This document shows, piece by piece, positions 1 to 7,243 of a stretch of 64,000 nt of DNA (its first letter is position 1; each line of letters starts with the position of its first letter). Both the position numbers and the translations under genes were made by a program. Location: NCBI RefSeq assembly GCF_018613315.1, contig NZ_JAGGQL010000005.1:156286-220285 (forward strand), given 5' to 3'. Under the pieces are notes generated by a model. The model saw only the letters and a program-made list of their open reading frames with translations, did not search any database and was not told the DNA's origin. Source of the stretch: Bacillus sp. ISL-37. Lineage in GTDB: Bacteria; Bacillota; Bacilli; Bacillales; Cytobacillaceae.

Positions 1-359
1 GATATCGTAGTTATTCCCATTCGTCTGCTGGATCCTAAGGATATCAAACTTATCGGTGCCAGGGATGATGCTGATTTTTTCACGCTCAGAGTCGCATATA
101 AAAACCAAATAGTCTATCGACTTAAGTTCCTCCCTTAGTTTTAAAACCAGGGGCTCCGCTTCTTCCTGTTTGACTTCCACACAAATCCCCGCAATATCAG
201 CTGGTTTTCAGTATACAAATCCTCTTTGTAAAAAGGATGAAATCTACCCTTTATATTTCTTTTGACGATTGCCAGTGCTTCTTGTGAAATTCCGCTTTGT
301 TCTACTTTGTATTCGGTTTCCTTACTCCTGCTAAAGCTAAATAGCTTTTTCCAATCCAT
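1..359 (-). pseudogene. DUF4253-like protein gene, frameshifted and cut by the window edge
   Basis: The reading frame starting with MDWKKLF at 359 stops at 141, but a second minus-strand frame continues it to the window edge with clearly protein-like sequence (VEVKQEEAEPLVLKLREEL, then GTDKFDILRIQQTNGNNYDI). The last motif is typical, as I remember it, of DUF4253 proteins. The frames join if one A is restored in the short A-run read on the minus strand at about 205-208 (GAAAACC to GAAAAACC), which gives an uninterrupted YTEKPADIAGICVEV. So this is either a recent frameshift or a homopolymer sequencing error. The function of DUF4253 proteins is unknown to me. The C-terminus lies outside the window. 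Confidence 0.55.
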
Positions 360-377
360 TTCCCATCACCTGCAGTT

Positions 378-986
378 TTAGTTAATCAGTTCATAATAAG
401 GAATGACTAGATCGGCTTTTTCTACTGGCCGGAGGTTTTCCATGTAGTAGTCCTCCGCTTTCCAGTATCTGTTCCTGAACTTTTCGATGTTCTGCTGGGT
501 TTGATAGCTTTCCCGTGCAAACCTTATATCTCTTGGACAATCTATAAAGACGGTAAAATCAAAATATGGTCCCCATTCCTCTCTCTGAAGAAAAATCCCT
601 TCAACAATAAAAACTTGATTGCCTGTTAACTTTATCTCCTTAAAATCATGTCGATCTCTTTCATTATCATAGAAAGGGAGAACGAGTTCGTTTGACTGGG
701 TCAAGTTATCAAACAAGGAATTATTAAGCGACTCTACATCCCACTGCAAGTAAAAATACTCCCGCCATTCCTCTTGGCCGGTATTGTACCTTTCCGACTT
801 TCCAACAATATGATCGTCCAGGTGCAAGACCAAATAATTGATTTCTTTTTCGGAAAGCATTGAAGCGAATTTCTTCACAAAAGTTGTTTTCCCTGACCTG
901 CTCAGGCCATCTATACCTAAAATAATGCGTTTATTTAGACGTACCGCCGACGAGATTTTTGTCATTAATATTTCTACTACATCCAT
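378..986 (-). CDS. P-loop kinase, uridine kinase-like
   Basis: A 202-residue protein with a Walker A motif GIDGLSRSGKTT at about residues 24-35, an LDDH segment where small-molecule kinases carry a substrate-binding acid, and a VIFVEGIFL-like strand. This is the pattern of uridine kinase/phosphoribulokinase-like P-loop kinases, so it probably phosphorylates a nucleoside or other small metabolite. The substrate cannot be told from sequence. I chose the ATG at 986 because GTGAGG lies about 8 nt upstream; a TTG further up (1007) would place that SD inside the gene. It lies downstream of the NUDIX gene on the same strand, with a terminator between them. Confidence 0.7.
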   Translation of the reverse strand: MDVVEILMTKISSAVRLNKRIILGIDGLSRSGKTTFVKKFASMLSEKEINYLVLHLDDHIVGKSERYNTGQEEWREYFYLQWDVESLNNSLFDNLTQSNELVLPFYDNERDRHDFKEIKLTGNQVFIVEGIFLQREEWGPYFDFTVFIDCPRDIRFARESYQTQQNIEKFRNRYWKAEDYYMENLRPVEKADLVIPYYELIN

Positions 987-1063
987 AATCGTAACCTCAC
1001 ATTTCAAAGTCGAAAAATACCTTTACTTATTCGCTAAGTCGACGCCTATTTCCTTTTTCAGGC

Positions 1064-1091
1064 AAAAATAAAGCCACCTTTTAAAGGCGGC
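1064..1091 (-). terminator. Rho-independent terminator after the NUDIX gene
   Basis: A GCCACCTTT/AAAGGCGGC stem (with one G-T type mismatch) is followed on the minus strand by a T-rich tract, just past the NUDIX stop codon. Confidence 0.7.
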
Positions 1092-1092
1092 C

Positions 1093-1530
1093 TCATTTGT
1101 ATTGCAATTTAATATTTATTTTTTCTGCCTCTTCAATGCTTTCTTTTAACCAGATGGGAGCTTTTGGATGGGCAATAATTTCTCCTGCAGTCATCCAATA
1201 TACTGCCTCAACTTCATCTATACTTTTCGGATAAGGTTCGCCAGCGTCAATTTCACAATAAAACACCAGATCGAGTACTTCCCTTCCATCTGGAAGAACA
1301 AAAGAAGTATTCCGAACATATATAACATCATCTTTTATTGTGATACCCACTTCCTCAAAGAGCTCCCTTTTTAAAGTCCGCTCAAGTAAATCCTTTGAGA
1401 ACCCCTCGTTTTCAACCGTTCCGCCAACAAGCGAAAGAATCCCTCCGGCATGTTCCTCTTTGGAGCTCCTTTCTATAATCAGCCACTTTCCTTCCCTGTA
1501 AATAGCACCTTCTACATTTAAAATAAACAT
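1093..1530 (-). CDS. NUDIX hydrolase
   Basis: A 145-residue NUDIX protein that would cleave nucleoside diphosphates linked to another moiety. The Nudix box begins GGTVENE near residue 35 and ends RELFEEVGI, but about 12 residues separate its two halves instead of the usual 7, so the box has a five-residue insertion. The ATG at 1530 is chosen because GGAAAGGGGA lies 7 nt upstream and the protein then begins MFILNVEGAIY, the usual beta-strand start; an upstream ATG (1569) has poor spacing. Substrate unknown. The gene is single, ending in its own terminator. Confidence 0.8.
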   Translation of the reverse strand: MFILNVEGAIYREGKWLIIERSSKEEHAGGILSLVGGTVENEGFSKDLLERTLKRELFEEVGITIKDDVIYVRNTSFVLPDGREVLDLVFYCEIDAGEPYPKSIDEVEAVYWMTAGEIIAHPKAPIWLKESIEEAEKINIKLQYK

Positions 1531-1702
1531 TCCTGATCCCCTTTCCAATTGTTCTGCTGGTATTCGCATACACTCATTTGTATCCCTTCTTTAAGTCAAA
1601 AGGCCTGTAACTTTTTTCAAAGGTCCCAGGAAGTAATTATTACCAAAAAGTTACACATATTATTTACTATTAAAATTTACTGAAAATTCGATAAATTTAC
1701 AC

Positions 1703-1732
1703 ATGCTTTTCCAACATTACTACTTGTATAAT
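1703..1732 (+). promoter_or_regulatory. Candidate sigma-A promoter for the DUF4257 gene
   Basis: A perfect TATAAT at 1727-1732 lies about 55 nt before the start codon. The -35 region (TGCTTT, around 1704-1709) is weak, so this rests mainly on the -10. Confidence 0.4.
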
Positions 1733-1787
1733 AGTAATACACCTAGATTTACAAAGGTCGACCAACAAAAATAGGAGAGTGATCAAT

Positions 1788-2096
1788 TTGTTAGAAAACG
1801 TTATTTTCGCAATGGTCATTGGTGGATTTGTTGGACTGACAGCTCATGTGAGAAAACGAGGCAAGATTATCATGCCGAGAAGAACAAAGAAGTTCATTTA
1901 CCTTGGTTTCTTGGAAGAAATCCTCACCGGTTCATTAGCAGCCGCACTTTTGGTAGTCTCTTCAGAAGCTGATTCAATGCTTAGAGTTTTTTTAATGTCC
2001 ATCATGGCTGGTTTCGGGGGTGATGCCTTACTAAGAGGACTTGAATTATTTCGAATAGGAAGCAGTAGCCAGGGTGGGGAGGATATTGGCAAATGA
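1788..2096 (+). CDS. DUF4257 family small membrane protein
   Basis: About 102 residues with two hydrophobic segments (LENVIFAMVIGGFVGL at the N-terminus and SLAAALLVV...FLMSIMAGFGG in the second half) separated by a basic stretch RKRGKIIMPRRTKK. The pattern and the segment YLGFLEEIL match the Bacillus DUF4257 family as I know it; its role is unknown. A GTG at 1779 is in frame but touches the AGGAG at 1773-1777, so TTG at 1788 (10 nt spacing) is the better start. Followed by a terminator at 2147-2178. Confidence 0.65.
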   Translation: MLENVIFAMVIGGFVGLTAHVRKRGKIIMPRRTKKFIYLGFLEEILTGSLAAALLVVSSEADSMLRVFLMSIMAGFGGDALLRGLELFRIGSSSQGGEDIGK

Positions 2097-2146
2097 AAAA
2101 ACCAACACCTCAGCCTGAGAGAAAGAAGTTTGCTAACGCCATTGGT

Positions 2147-2178
2147 CAAGCAGCTTCCAGAGTGCTTGTTTTTTTTTG
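2147..2178 (+). terminator. Terminator after the DUF4257 gene
   Basis: CAAGCA/TGCTTG stem followed by a run of nine T. Confidence 0.65.
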
Positions 2179-2336
2179 ATAAAAATAAACTTGGGAAAAT
2201 TTTTATCCTCGAATAATTTCCACAAACTTTTTTACTCCCTCTATTATTTAAAATTTTCCATATACTAATCCATTCTTCTTCACATTTTAATTTTAGACAA
2301 AGGGAAAAGTAAGACTAAAACCACTAGGAGAACAAT

Positions 2337-2858
2337 ATGGACTTAAAACTTTTCCAGCTAATTAACAAGCTTTCAGGCCGACTTTCACCCGTTGATAACC
2401 TAATGATTTTCATTTCAAATCGTGCCCGCTATGTTTATGCTTTTATCATCCTTGTACTGTTGTTCAAAAACCGTAAAAACAAACGAATTGCCCTCGAAAC
2501 GGGAAGTTCAGTACTACTAAGTCTTATTGTGCAGTTTTTCATAAAACTGTTTTATGATAAACCTCGTCCTTTCGAGAAAAGACGAGTCGGGATTCTGATT
2601 CCATCCAAAACTGATTCATCTTTCCCAAGCAAGCATACAACCCTGGCTTTTGCGGCTTCAACTTCAATATTGATGTTCCACCGGAAATTAGGTGCAATCA
2701 TGATGTGGATGTCTGCGTTAACTGGATTTTCACGCATATGGGTTGGCCACCACTATCCATCCGATATCATCGGAAGCGCTATTCTTGGTTCACTGATAAG
2801 TTTCGTGACGCGAATCATTTCGTTCAGTAAATTCGGGAACAAGCCGGAAGCCAGTTAA
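2337..2858 (+). CDS. PAP2-family phosphatase, probable undecaprenyl-diphosphatase (BcrC-like)
   Basis: A 173-residue integral membrane phosphatase with the three acid-phosphatase motifs: K-x6-RP ending in DKPRP (about 70-78), PSKH at 97-100 (the variant with K for G) and SR-x5-H-x3-D (SRIWVGHHYPSD, 132-143). Members of this size in Firmicutes recycle undecaprenyl pyrophosphate for cell-wall synthesis and contribute to bacitracin resistance. Several hydrophobic segments surround the motifs. The ATG has a GGAG 8 nt upstream. It faces the GNAT gene across a repeat array. The lipid substrate is inferred from family and size only. Confidence 0.75.
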   Translation: MDLKLFQLINKLSGRLSPVDNLMIFISNRARYVYAFIILVLLFKNRKNKRIALETGSSVLLSLIVQFFIKLFYDKPRPFEKRRVGILIPSKTDSSFPSKHTTLAFAASTSILMFHRKLGAIMMWMSALTGFSRIWVGHHYPSDIIGSAILGSLISFVTRIISFSKFGNKPEAS

Positions 2859-2875
2859 AGAAAACTTAGTCTTAT

Positions 2876-3343
2876 TGACGGACACTTTTGCTCTATTTTC
2901 TCTGATTTCTGTCCTTCATAGCCTGATGACGGACACTTTTTCCATGTTTCCTCTGATTTCTGTCCGTCATTACCTTGATGACGGACACTTTTTCCTTGTT
3001 TGCTATGATTTCTGTCCGTCATTACCTTGATGACGGACACTTTTTCCTTGTTTGCTATGATTTCTGTCCGTCATAACCTTGATGACGGACACTTTTTCCT
3101 TGTTTCCTCTGATTTCTGTCCGTCATAACCTTGATGACGGACACTTTTTCCTTGTTTCCTCTGATTTCTGTCCTTCATAGCCTCGATGACGGACACTTTT
3201 TCCAAGTTTGCTATGATTTCTGTCCGTCATTGCCCTGATGACGGACACTTTTTCCTTGTTTCCTCTGATTTCTGTCCTTCATAACCTTAATGACGGACAT
3301 TTTTTCCAAGTTTCCTCTGATCTCTGTCCTTCATAGCCCGCCA
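2876..3343. repeat. Tandem array A: nine 52-bp units, each a potential hairpin
   Basis: GACGGACA recurs at 2877, 2928, 2980, 3032, 3084, 3136, 3188, 3240 and 3292, a 51-52 bp period. Each unit reads TGACGGACA, then about 25 mostly pyrimidine bases, then TGTCC(G/T)TCA, then about 9 bases, so every unit can fold as a 9-bp stem with a 25-nt loop. The whole unit is conserved, unlike a CRISPR array, where spacers differ. It fills the gap between two convergent genes. Confidence 0.9.
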
Positions 3344-3793
3344 CTATCCCTTAAGATTGTAAGCAGCCAACTGCTCTCCCCAGGGTGCTATTTCTGTCTC
3401 CATAAATCCGGCTTTCTTATACGCAGCTCTTGCCCCTTCGTTCTCCTGATTATAGCCAATCATGATTGTTGGGATTCCGTTCGTGTTCATTCTTTTAATC
3501 TCTTCAACTACTAATTTTACCGCCGCAGTCCCATAGCCTTTACCCTGATGCAGCTCATCGATCATTAAACGATAAATCCAATAATTATTGTCGTCCGGGT
3601 CAATGCCAAACATCGCAAACCCCACCATTTGATTCGCTTCATAAACCCCGCATGCTGTGAACTGATCAAGAAATTGGACTTCAGCGATGGAATACAAATT
3701 TGAAGCGACAAAGTCTTTCTGCTCTTCCTTAACCTTTAACTGTATTGCCTCTTCCCAGTTTTCCTTAGATATAGGTCTCAATGTTAACTCCAC
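3344..3793 (-). CDS. GNAT acetyltransferase, spermidine/spermine acetyltransferase-like
   Basis: A 149-residue GNAT domain with the acetyl-CoA loop HQGKGYGTAAVKL (about 81-93) and a C-terminal NEGARAAYKKAGF helix typical of the fold. The N-terminal half (VASNLYSIAEVQFLDQF, VGFAMFGIDPD) resembles polyamine acetyltransferases of the BltD/PaiA type, so a polyamine or other amine acceptor is likely but unproven. The start is GTG at 3793 with AGGAGG 7 nt upstream. It ends directly at repeat array A. Confidence 0.75.
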   Translation of the reverse strand: MELTLRPISKENWEEAIQLKVKEEQKDFVASNLYSIAEVQFLDQFTACGVYEANQMVGFAMFGIDPDDNNYWIYRLMIDELHQGKGYGTAAVKLVVEEIKRMNTNGIPTIMIGYNQENEGARAAYKKAGFMETEIAPWGEQLAAYNLKG

Positions 3794-4124
3794 AAAAATC
3801 CTCCTAAGCTACTACAATACGACATTCTGTACCGATGATATTATTAAGATCCTAATATACTTTTGGCGATGCTAATTGTCTATGTTTTCCAGATTTTTAA
3901 AATAGCACGGAACACATATATCAATTACAGCAAGAAGAAACAGAACAAAATGGAGTTTCAGACAGATTTTATTGATGTCCACTGGTCCCAACAGCCAGAT
4001 CAATACAAACGTTCCGATGATCAGCATCAAATCGAGCTAACATTACTTGGAGCATATGGCTCAAGGCATTTTTATTATCAATCCATATTAAAGATAAACA
4101 CCCGTTGAATAAGTGTCTATTAAA
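3794..4124. other. Intergenic stretch without a convincing gene
   Basis: A plus-strand open frame of 81 codons (3863-4108) lies here, but it has no ribosome site, no recognisable motif and unusual composition. I see no terminator or clear promoter beyond the GNAT ribosome site at its left edge. Confidence 0.4.
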
Positions 4125-4481
4125 TTAGTTTCCGACTAAAACAAAGACATTGCCATCCGGGGCTTTCATTACTGCTACGTGTCCACCTAAAGAGTTTGGA
4201 AATGGAGTGCGTATCCACTCTATTTCCGTATTAGTTTTTAATGTTTCGTACGAATCCTTAACATCTTCAACGACAATTTCGATTTCAGCAAAATTTAAAT
4301 TCGGATTGTTCTTTAATACTAACTCTGAATTGCCATCAGGAAATCTCATTCCAATAAGACGCCAAAGTTTTTTCTCGTCCTGATAGGTTTCCCAAGCCTT
4401 AATTAAACCCATTGATTGATAGAATTTCACTGACTTATCAATATCATTTGTATAAATTGCAAGACATTCGATTCTTTCCAC
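4125..4481 (-). CDS. VOC/glyoxalase-family protein
   Basis: A 118-residue single vicinal-oxygen-chelate domain: begins ERIECLAIYTNDIDKSVKFYQSMGL (first beta-alpha-beta unit) and ends GGHVAVMKAPDGNVFVLVGN (metal-edge strand). Such proteins are glyoxalases, antibiotic-binding proteins or isomerases; nothing in the context tells which. A GTG at 4481 preceded by GGGGGAG is preferred over the longer open frame to 4559, whose extra 26 residues do not fit the family. Confidence 0.65.
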   Translation of the reverse strand: MERIECLAIYTNDIDKSVKFYQSMGLIKAWETYQDEKKLWRLIGMRFPDGNSELVLKNNPNLNFAEIEIVVEDVKDSYETLKTNTEIEWIRTPFPNSLGGHVAVMKAPDGNVFVLVGN

Positions 4482-4612
4482 ACAAGAGGCTCCCCCATAT
4501 CTTTTCCCTATGCTGAACCAATTAACTATGTAACTGAGCTTTGTAGCATGGACTGGCAAAAAACACTTAACATAATGATTTTATAATCTCCCTAACTTCT
4601 CTGCCCCTCATT

Positions 4613-4726
4613 TTATTGCTTTTCTTTACTCAATCGCTCAACCTCTTTTTCCAGAAAATCAAGTCGTCGATGAATCCGGTATATTATCGGTAAGTATGCA
4701 ATAATAACAATGATGAACCATCCCAT
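4613..4726 (-). CDS. 37-residue membrane-anchored coiled-coil protein
   Basis: A complete small gene: GGAGG, 6 nt, ATG at 4726, then MGWFIIVIIAYLPIIYRIHR (one transmembrane segment, basic flank), then a charged heptad-like tail RRLDFLEKEVERLSKEKQ and TAA. The perfect ribosome site and the clean TM-plus-amphipathic-helix layout argue that it is real. It is not assigned to any family I know. It lies alone between the VOC gene and the RsbR-type gene. Confidence 0.6.
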   Translation of the reverse strand: MGWFIIVIIAYLPIIYRIHRRLDFLEKEVERLSKEKQ

Positions 4727-4949
4727 TGTTTGCCTCCTTAAGCATGCTAGATTATTGATCCTTAAATCCTGATCTAGTTAATTATTTCGGCTTTCTGAGC
4801 ATATATCCTTCTAAAAAAAGAATTTCAGTCTTTACTATTGGATAATTTGAGTTTACTTTCATTGTTTGCTACAGTTAAATTAAGGAGACTTAAACCTATC
4901 TAGATGTTGTTAATTAATCTAAGTATATAGCCGGGGAGTGTACATAAAA

Positions 4950-5792
4950 ATGGAATCAACTTTTAACCAAAGAGATGAAGTGACCGATTTCATTCAATCG
5001 AATAGGGAACTTTTCGAACAACACTTGTTATCAGAAGCAGTGAATGTAGCTTCGAAGATTAATGAGATTCTTCAAAAAGGGAATATCGACCTTTTAAAAA
5101 ATGCTGAAAATTTAATTGTCTACATAGTGGAGCAGCAAGAAGAGAATCTGGTTGCTTTTGCTGAACAAGAAGGGATCGCCTGGGCAGAACATTCGTTGAC
5201 TGTTGCTTTCAAGCTGGAATGGATTCAGGCCATTCGCCGAACTTTGTGGCACTTCCTCAATGAATATGATCAAATGTATAACCGATTTTCTGACCGCGAG
5301 GAATTCTTCCAACTCGAAAAAAGGATCAATGACCGAGTTGACCAATTCCTGAATACCTTCTTCCTTACTTATACAAAGTACAAAGATGAACTGCTTAACT
5401 CACAGAGGCAATTGGTTGAACACTTATCCGTCCCTATTATCCCAGTCAGCGGTACTGTTGCTGTACTTCCTCTAATCGGTATGATGGATGATTACAGAAT
5501 GCAGATTATCGAAGAGAAGGTCCTGATGGATATTTCAAAACTGAAGGTCCAAACATTAATTATGGATCTATCTGGGATCGCAGACATGGAAATGAACGTC
5601 ATCTCCCATTTCCAAAAAGTATTGAGTGGCGTATCGATGATGGGTTCAAAAGCTGTCATTACTGGAATGCGCCCCGATCTTGTAAGAAAAATGATACATG
5701 CAGGAATCACTTTTGACCAAAAGGCAGAAACCAAAGGTACGTTACAGCAAACACTGAGATCCTATCTGGATAACGAAGTAACAAAACAATGA
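4950..5792 (+). CDS. RsbR-type STAS protein (stressosome scaffold paralogue)
   Basis: 280 residues: an all-helical N-terminal domain of about 150 residues resembling the non-haem globin-like sensor of RsbR proteins, a linker helix, then a STAS domain starting PIIPVSGTVAVLPLIGMMDD and containing MDLSGIADMEMNVISHFQKV, where the family's phosphorylated Thr/Ser positions lie. RsbR paralogues co-assemble with RsbS and RsbT into stressosomes that control sigma-B or other outputs. The start is ATG at 4950, about 12 nt after GGGGAG; an in-frame GTG at 4938 is too close to it. A single-gene unit ending in a bidirectional terminator. Confidence 0.75.
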   Translation: MESTFNQRDEVTDFIQSNRELFEQHLLSEAVNVASKINEILQKGNIDLLKNAENLIVYIVEQQEENLVAFAEQEGIAWAEHSLTVAFKLEWIQAIRRTLWHFLNEYDQMYNRFSDREEFFQLEKRINDRVDQFLNTFFLTYTKYKDELLNSQRQLVEHLSVPIIPVSGTVAVLPLIGMMDDYRMQIIEEKVLMDISKLKVQTLIMDLSGIADMEMNVISHFQKVLSGVSMMGSKAVITGMRPDLVRKMIHAGITFDQKAETKGTLQQTLRSYLDNEVTKQ

Positions 5793-5795
5793 AGA

Positions 5796-5824
5796 AAAGC
5801 CCCTATTCCTTACATAGGGGCTTT
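5796..5824. terminator. Bidirectional terminator between convergent genes
   Basis: AAAGCCCCTAT and ATAGGGGCTTT arms around a 7-nt loop serve both the RsbR-type gene and the peroxiredoxin-chemoreceptor gene. Confidence 0.8.
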
Positions 5825-5832
5825 CCTGTTGG

Positions 5833-7167
5833 CTATAAAAATCTCTTGTCGAGCTCAGACACTAGTCTATTATTTTCTTCAATATCCTGATGAATCCCAT
5901 CTATTTCGGAAGATATATTCAATTCCTGTTGTTTGACTGAACTGATTTTCCGTTGCTGGGTTTCGTGCTGTTCCGTGATCTTTCGCAAACGGTCTGCCAG
6001 GGACATGCTGTCAGCCCTAATGGATAAGATACCAGATGAAACTTTTTCGAGCTCTTTATTTTGAGATTTCACCTTTGCGTCTATCTGCTGCATAAGGTCA
6101 TCAAAGTCAGTGAATGAAGAAAAACTTGAACTGATTTTGTTCTCTATTCCTTCTAATTGTGTCGATATATTTTGAGAAGCTTCTGCAGAGGCAGCCGCCA
6201 GCTTGCCAACTTCTTTTGCCACCACAGAAAATCCTTTACCGTGTTCACCTGCACGTGCCGCTTCTATGGAAGCATTTAAGGCCAGGATTTTCGTTTGTCC
6301 TGAAATCGATGAGATCGTTGAGCTGATGCTGCCAATGGTTTTAGTTAAACTTACAAGTTCCTTTAACAATTCTGATGTTTGATTCATATGCTCGACAGCC
6401 TGCTGATTATCCTTTATGACAGCAACAGAGCCCTCTGCTACTTCTTCAATTGCCCCGCTGTACGTGCTAATCTTTGATTCCATTTGTTCAAATACGGTAA
6501 AAAATTGGGATAGTGCTTCTTTATTTTCAGTGAGCTCGTTTTCCAATCCATTAATAGAAACTAGATTACGATTCACACTTTGTTTAATCGTCTGGGTGGA
6601 TAAAACAATATCATTGAAGGTTTCTTTCATTGCACCAACGAATACGCCTGCCTGTCCTTGGTCATCTGCTACTTCTCCATCAGGACCTGGCTGATGGATT
6701 TCCTGGAGGATATTAAAAATTTCATCCAACGCTGGACGATCAAATTGCGAATCCCCGATATAGCTGTAGCGAATCACGTGGTTTCCATCCAAGACATAGG
6801 TGCTAGGTATGGCAATCCGGAAACTGTCCCATTTTACAGGTACAAAAACCTCATATTGTTTAATCACTGTTCTCTTTTCATCAGACAGGATCGGAATCTT
6901 GATGCCTTCTGAATCAACGTAAGCCTGAATCCCCTTAATATTCTGTCCTGCAATTCCCAGGACTTGTATTCCCTTTTCTTTTAAAAGATCATATTGTTCA
7001 TTCAGCTGGACCAGCTGAGTCCGGCAGTTTGGTCACCAAGTGCCTCTTAAGAAAACAATAATAACAGGCTGACCTGCGAAGTCTGATAAGCTGTATTTTG
7101 TATTATTCGTTCCGGGCAAAGCAAAATCTGGTGCTTGCTTGCCTACGTTTAAACCTCTATTAGCCAA
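5833..7167 (-). CDS. Putative selenoprotein: peroxiredoxin-like domain fused to a chemoreceptor signalling domain
   Basis: One frame runs from TTG at 7167 (AGGAG 8 nt upstream) to 5833, 444 residues, broken only by an in-frame TGA at 7033-7035. Residues 1 to about 155 form an AhpC/TSA-type redoxin: [22 protein letters not shown](TGA)-PNCRTQL, IPILSD and [11 protein letters not shown]. In relatives the TGA position is the first Cys of CPxC, so the codon stands where U45-x-x-C48 is expected. The rest is a soluble methyl-accepting-chemotaxis signalling coiled coil with the conserved tip [20 protein letters not shown] at about 291-310. No membrane segment is present, so it would be a cytoplasmic redox chemoreceptor. 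A stem-loop follows the TGA (separate entry). Alternative reading: a nonsense mutation, leaving a shorter protein from the GTG at 6867 that would lack the redox site. Confidence 0.7.
7002..7018 (-). promoter_or_regulatory. Candidate bacterial SECIS stem-loop
   Basis: On the minus strand, nt 15-31 after the TGA form TCAGCT-GGTCC-AGCTGA: a 6-bp stem with a five-base loop containing GGU. Bacterial SECIS elements lie within the coding region just downstream of UGA and carry a G/GU-rich apical loop bound by SelB; the placement resembles that of E. coli fdhF. The stem is short and unusually symmetrical, so folding and SelB binding need checking. Confidence 0.5.
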
Positions 7168-7243
7168 AATAATCTCTCCTCTAACAGCATTGTGTCAAAG
7201 ATTATTATCGGCTTAACTTAAAATATTTTAATTACCCAACTCT

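Noticed and set aside
2876..3343. CRISPR array
   Set aside because: The whole 52-bp unit is conserved; there are no variable spacers and no cas genes in the window.
3863..4108. 81-codon plus-strand open frame between the GNAT and VOC genes
   Set aside because: No ribosome site, no motif, and composition unlike its neighbours; more likely chance.
5833..6867. Stand-alone chemoreceptor starting at the GTG at 6867
   Set aside because: It would begin in the middle of the redoxin fold without a ribosome site, while coding sequence continues upstream in the same frame through the single TGA.
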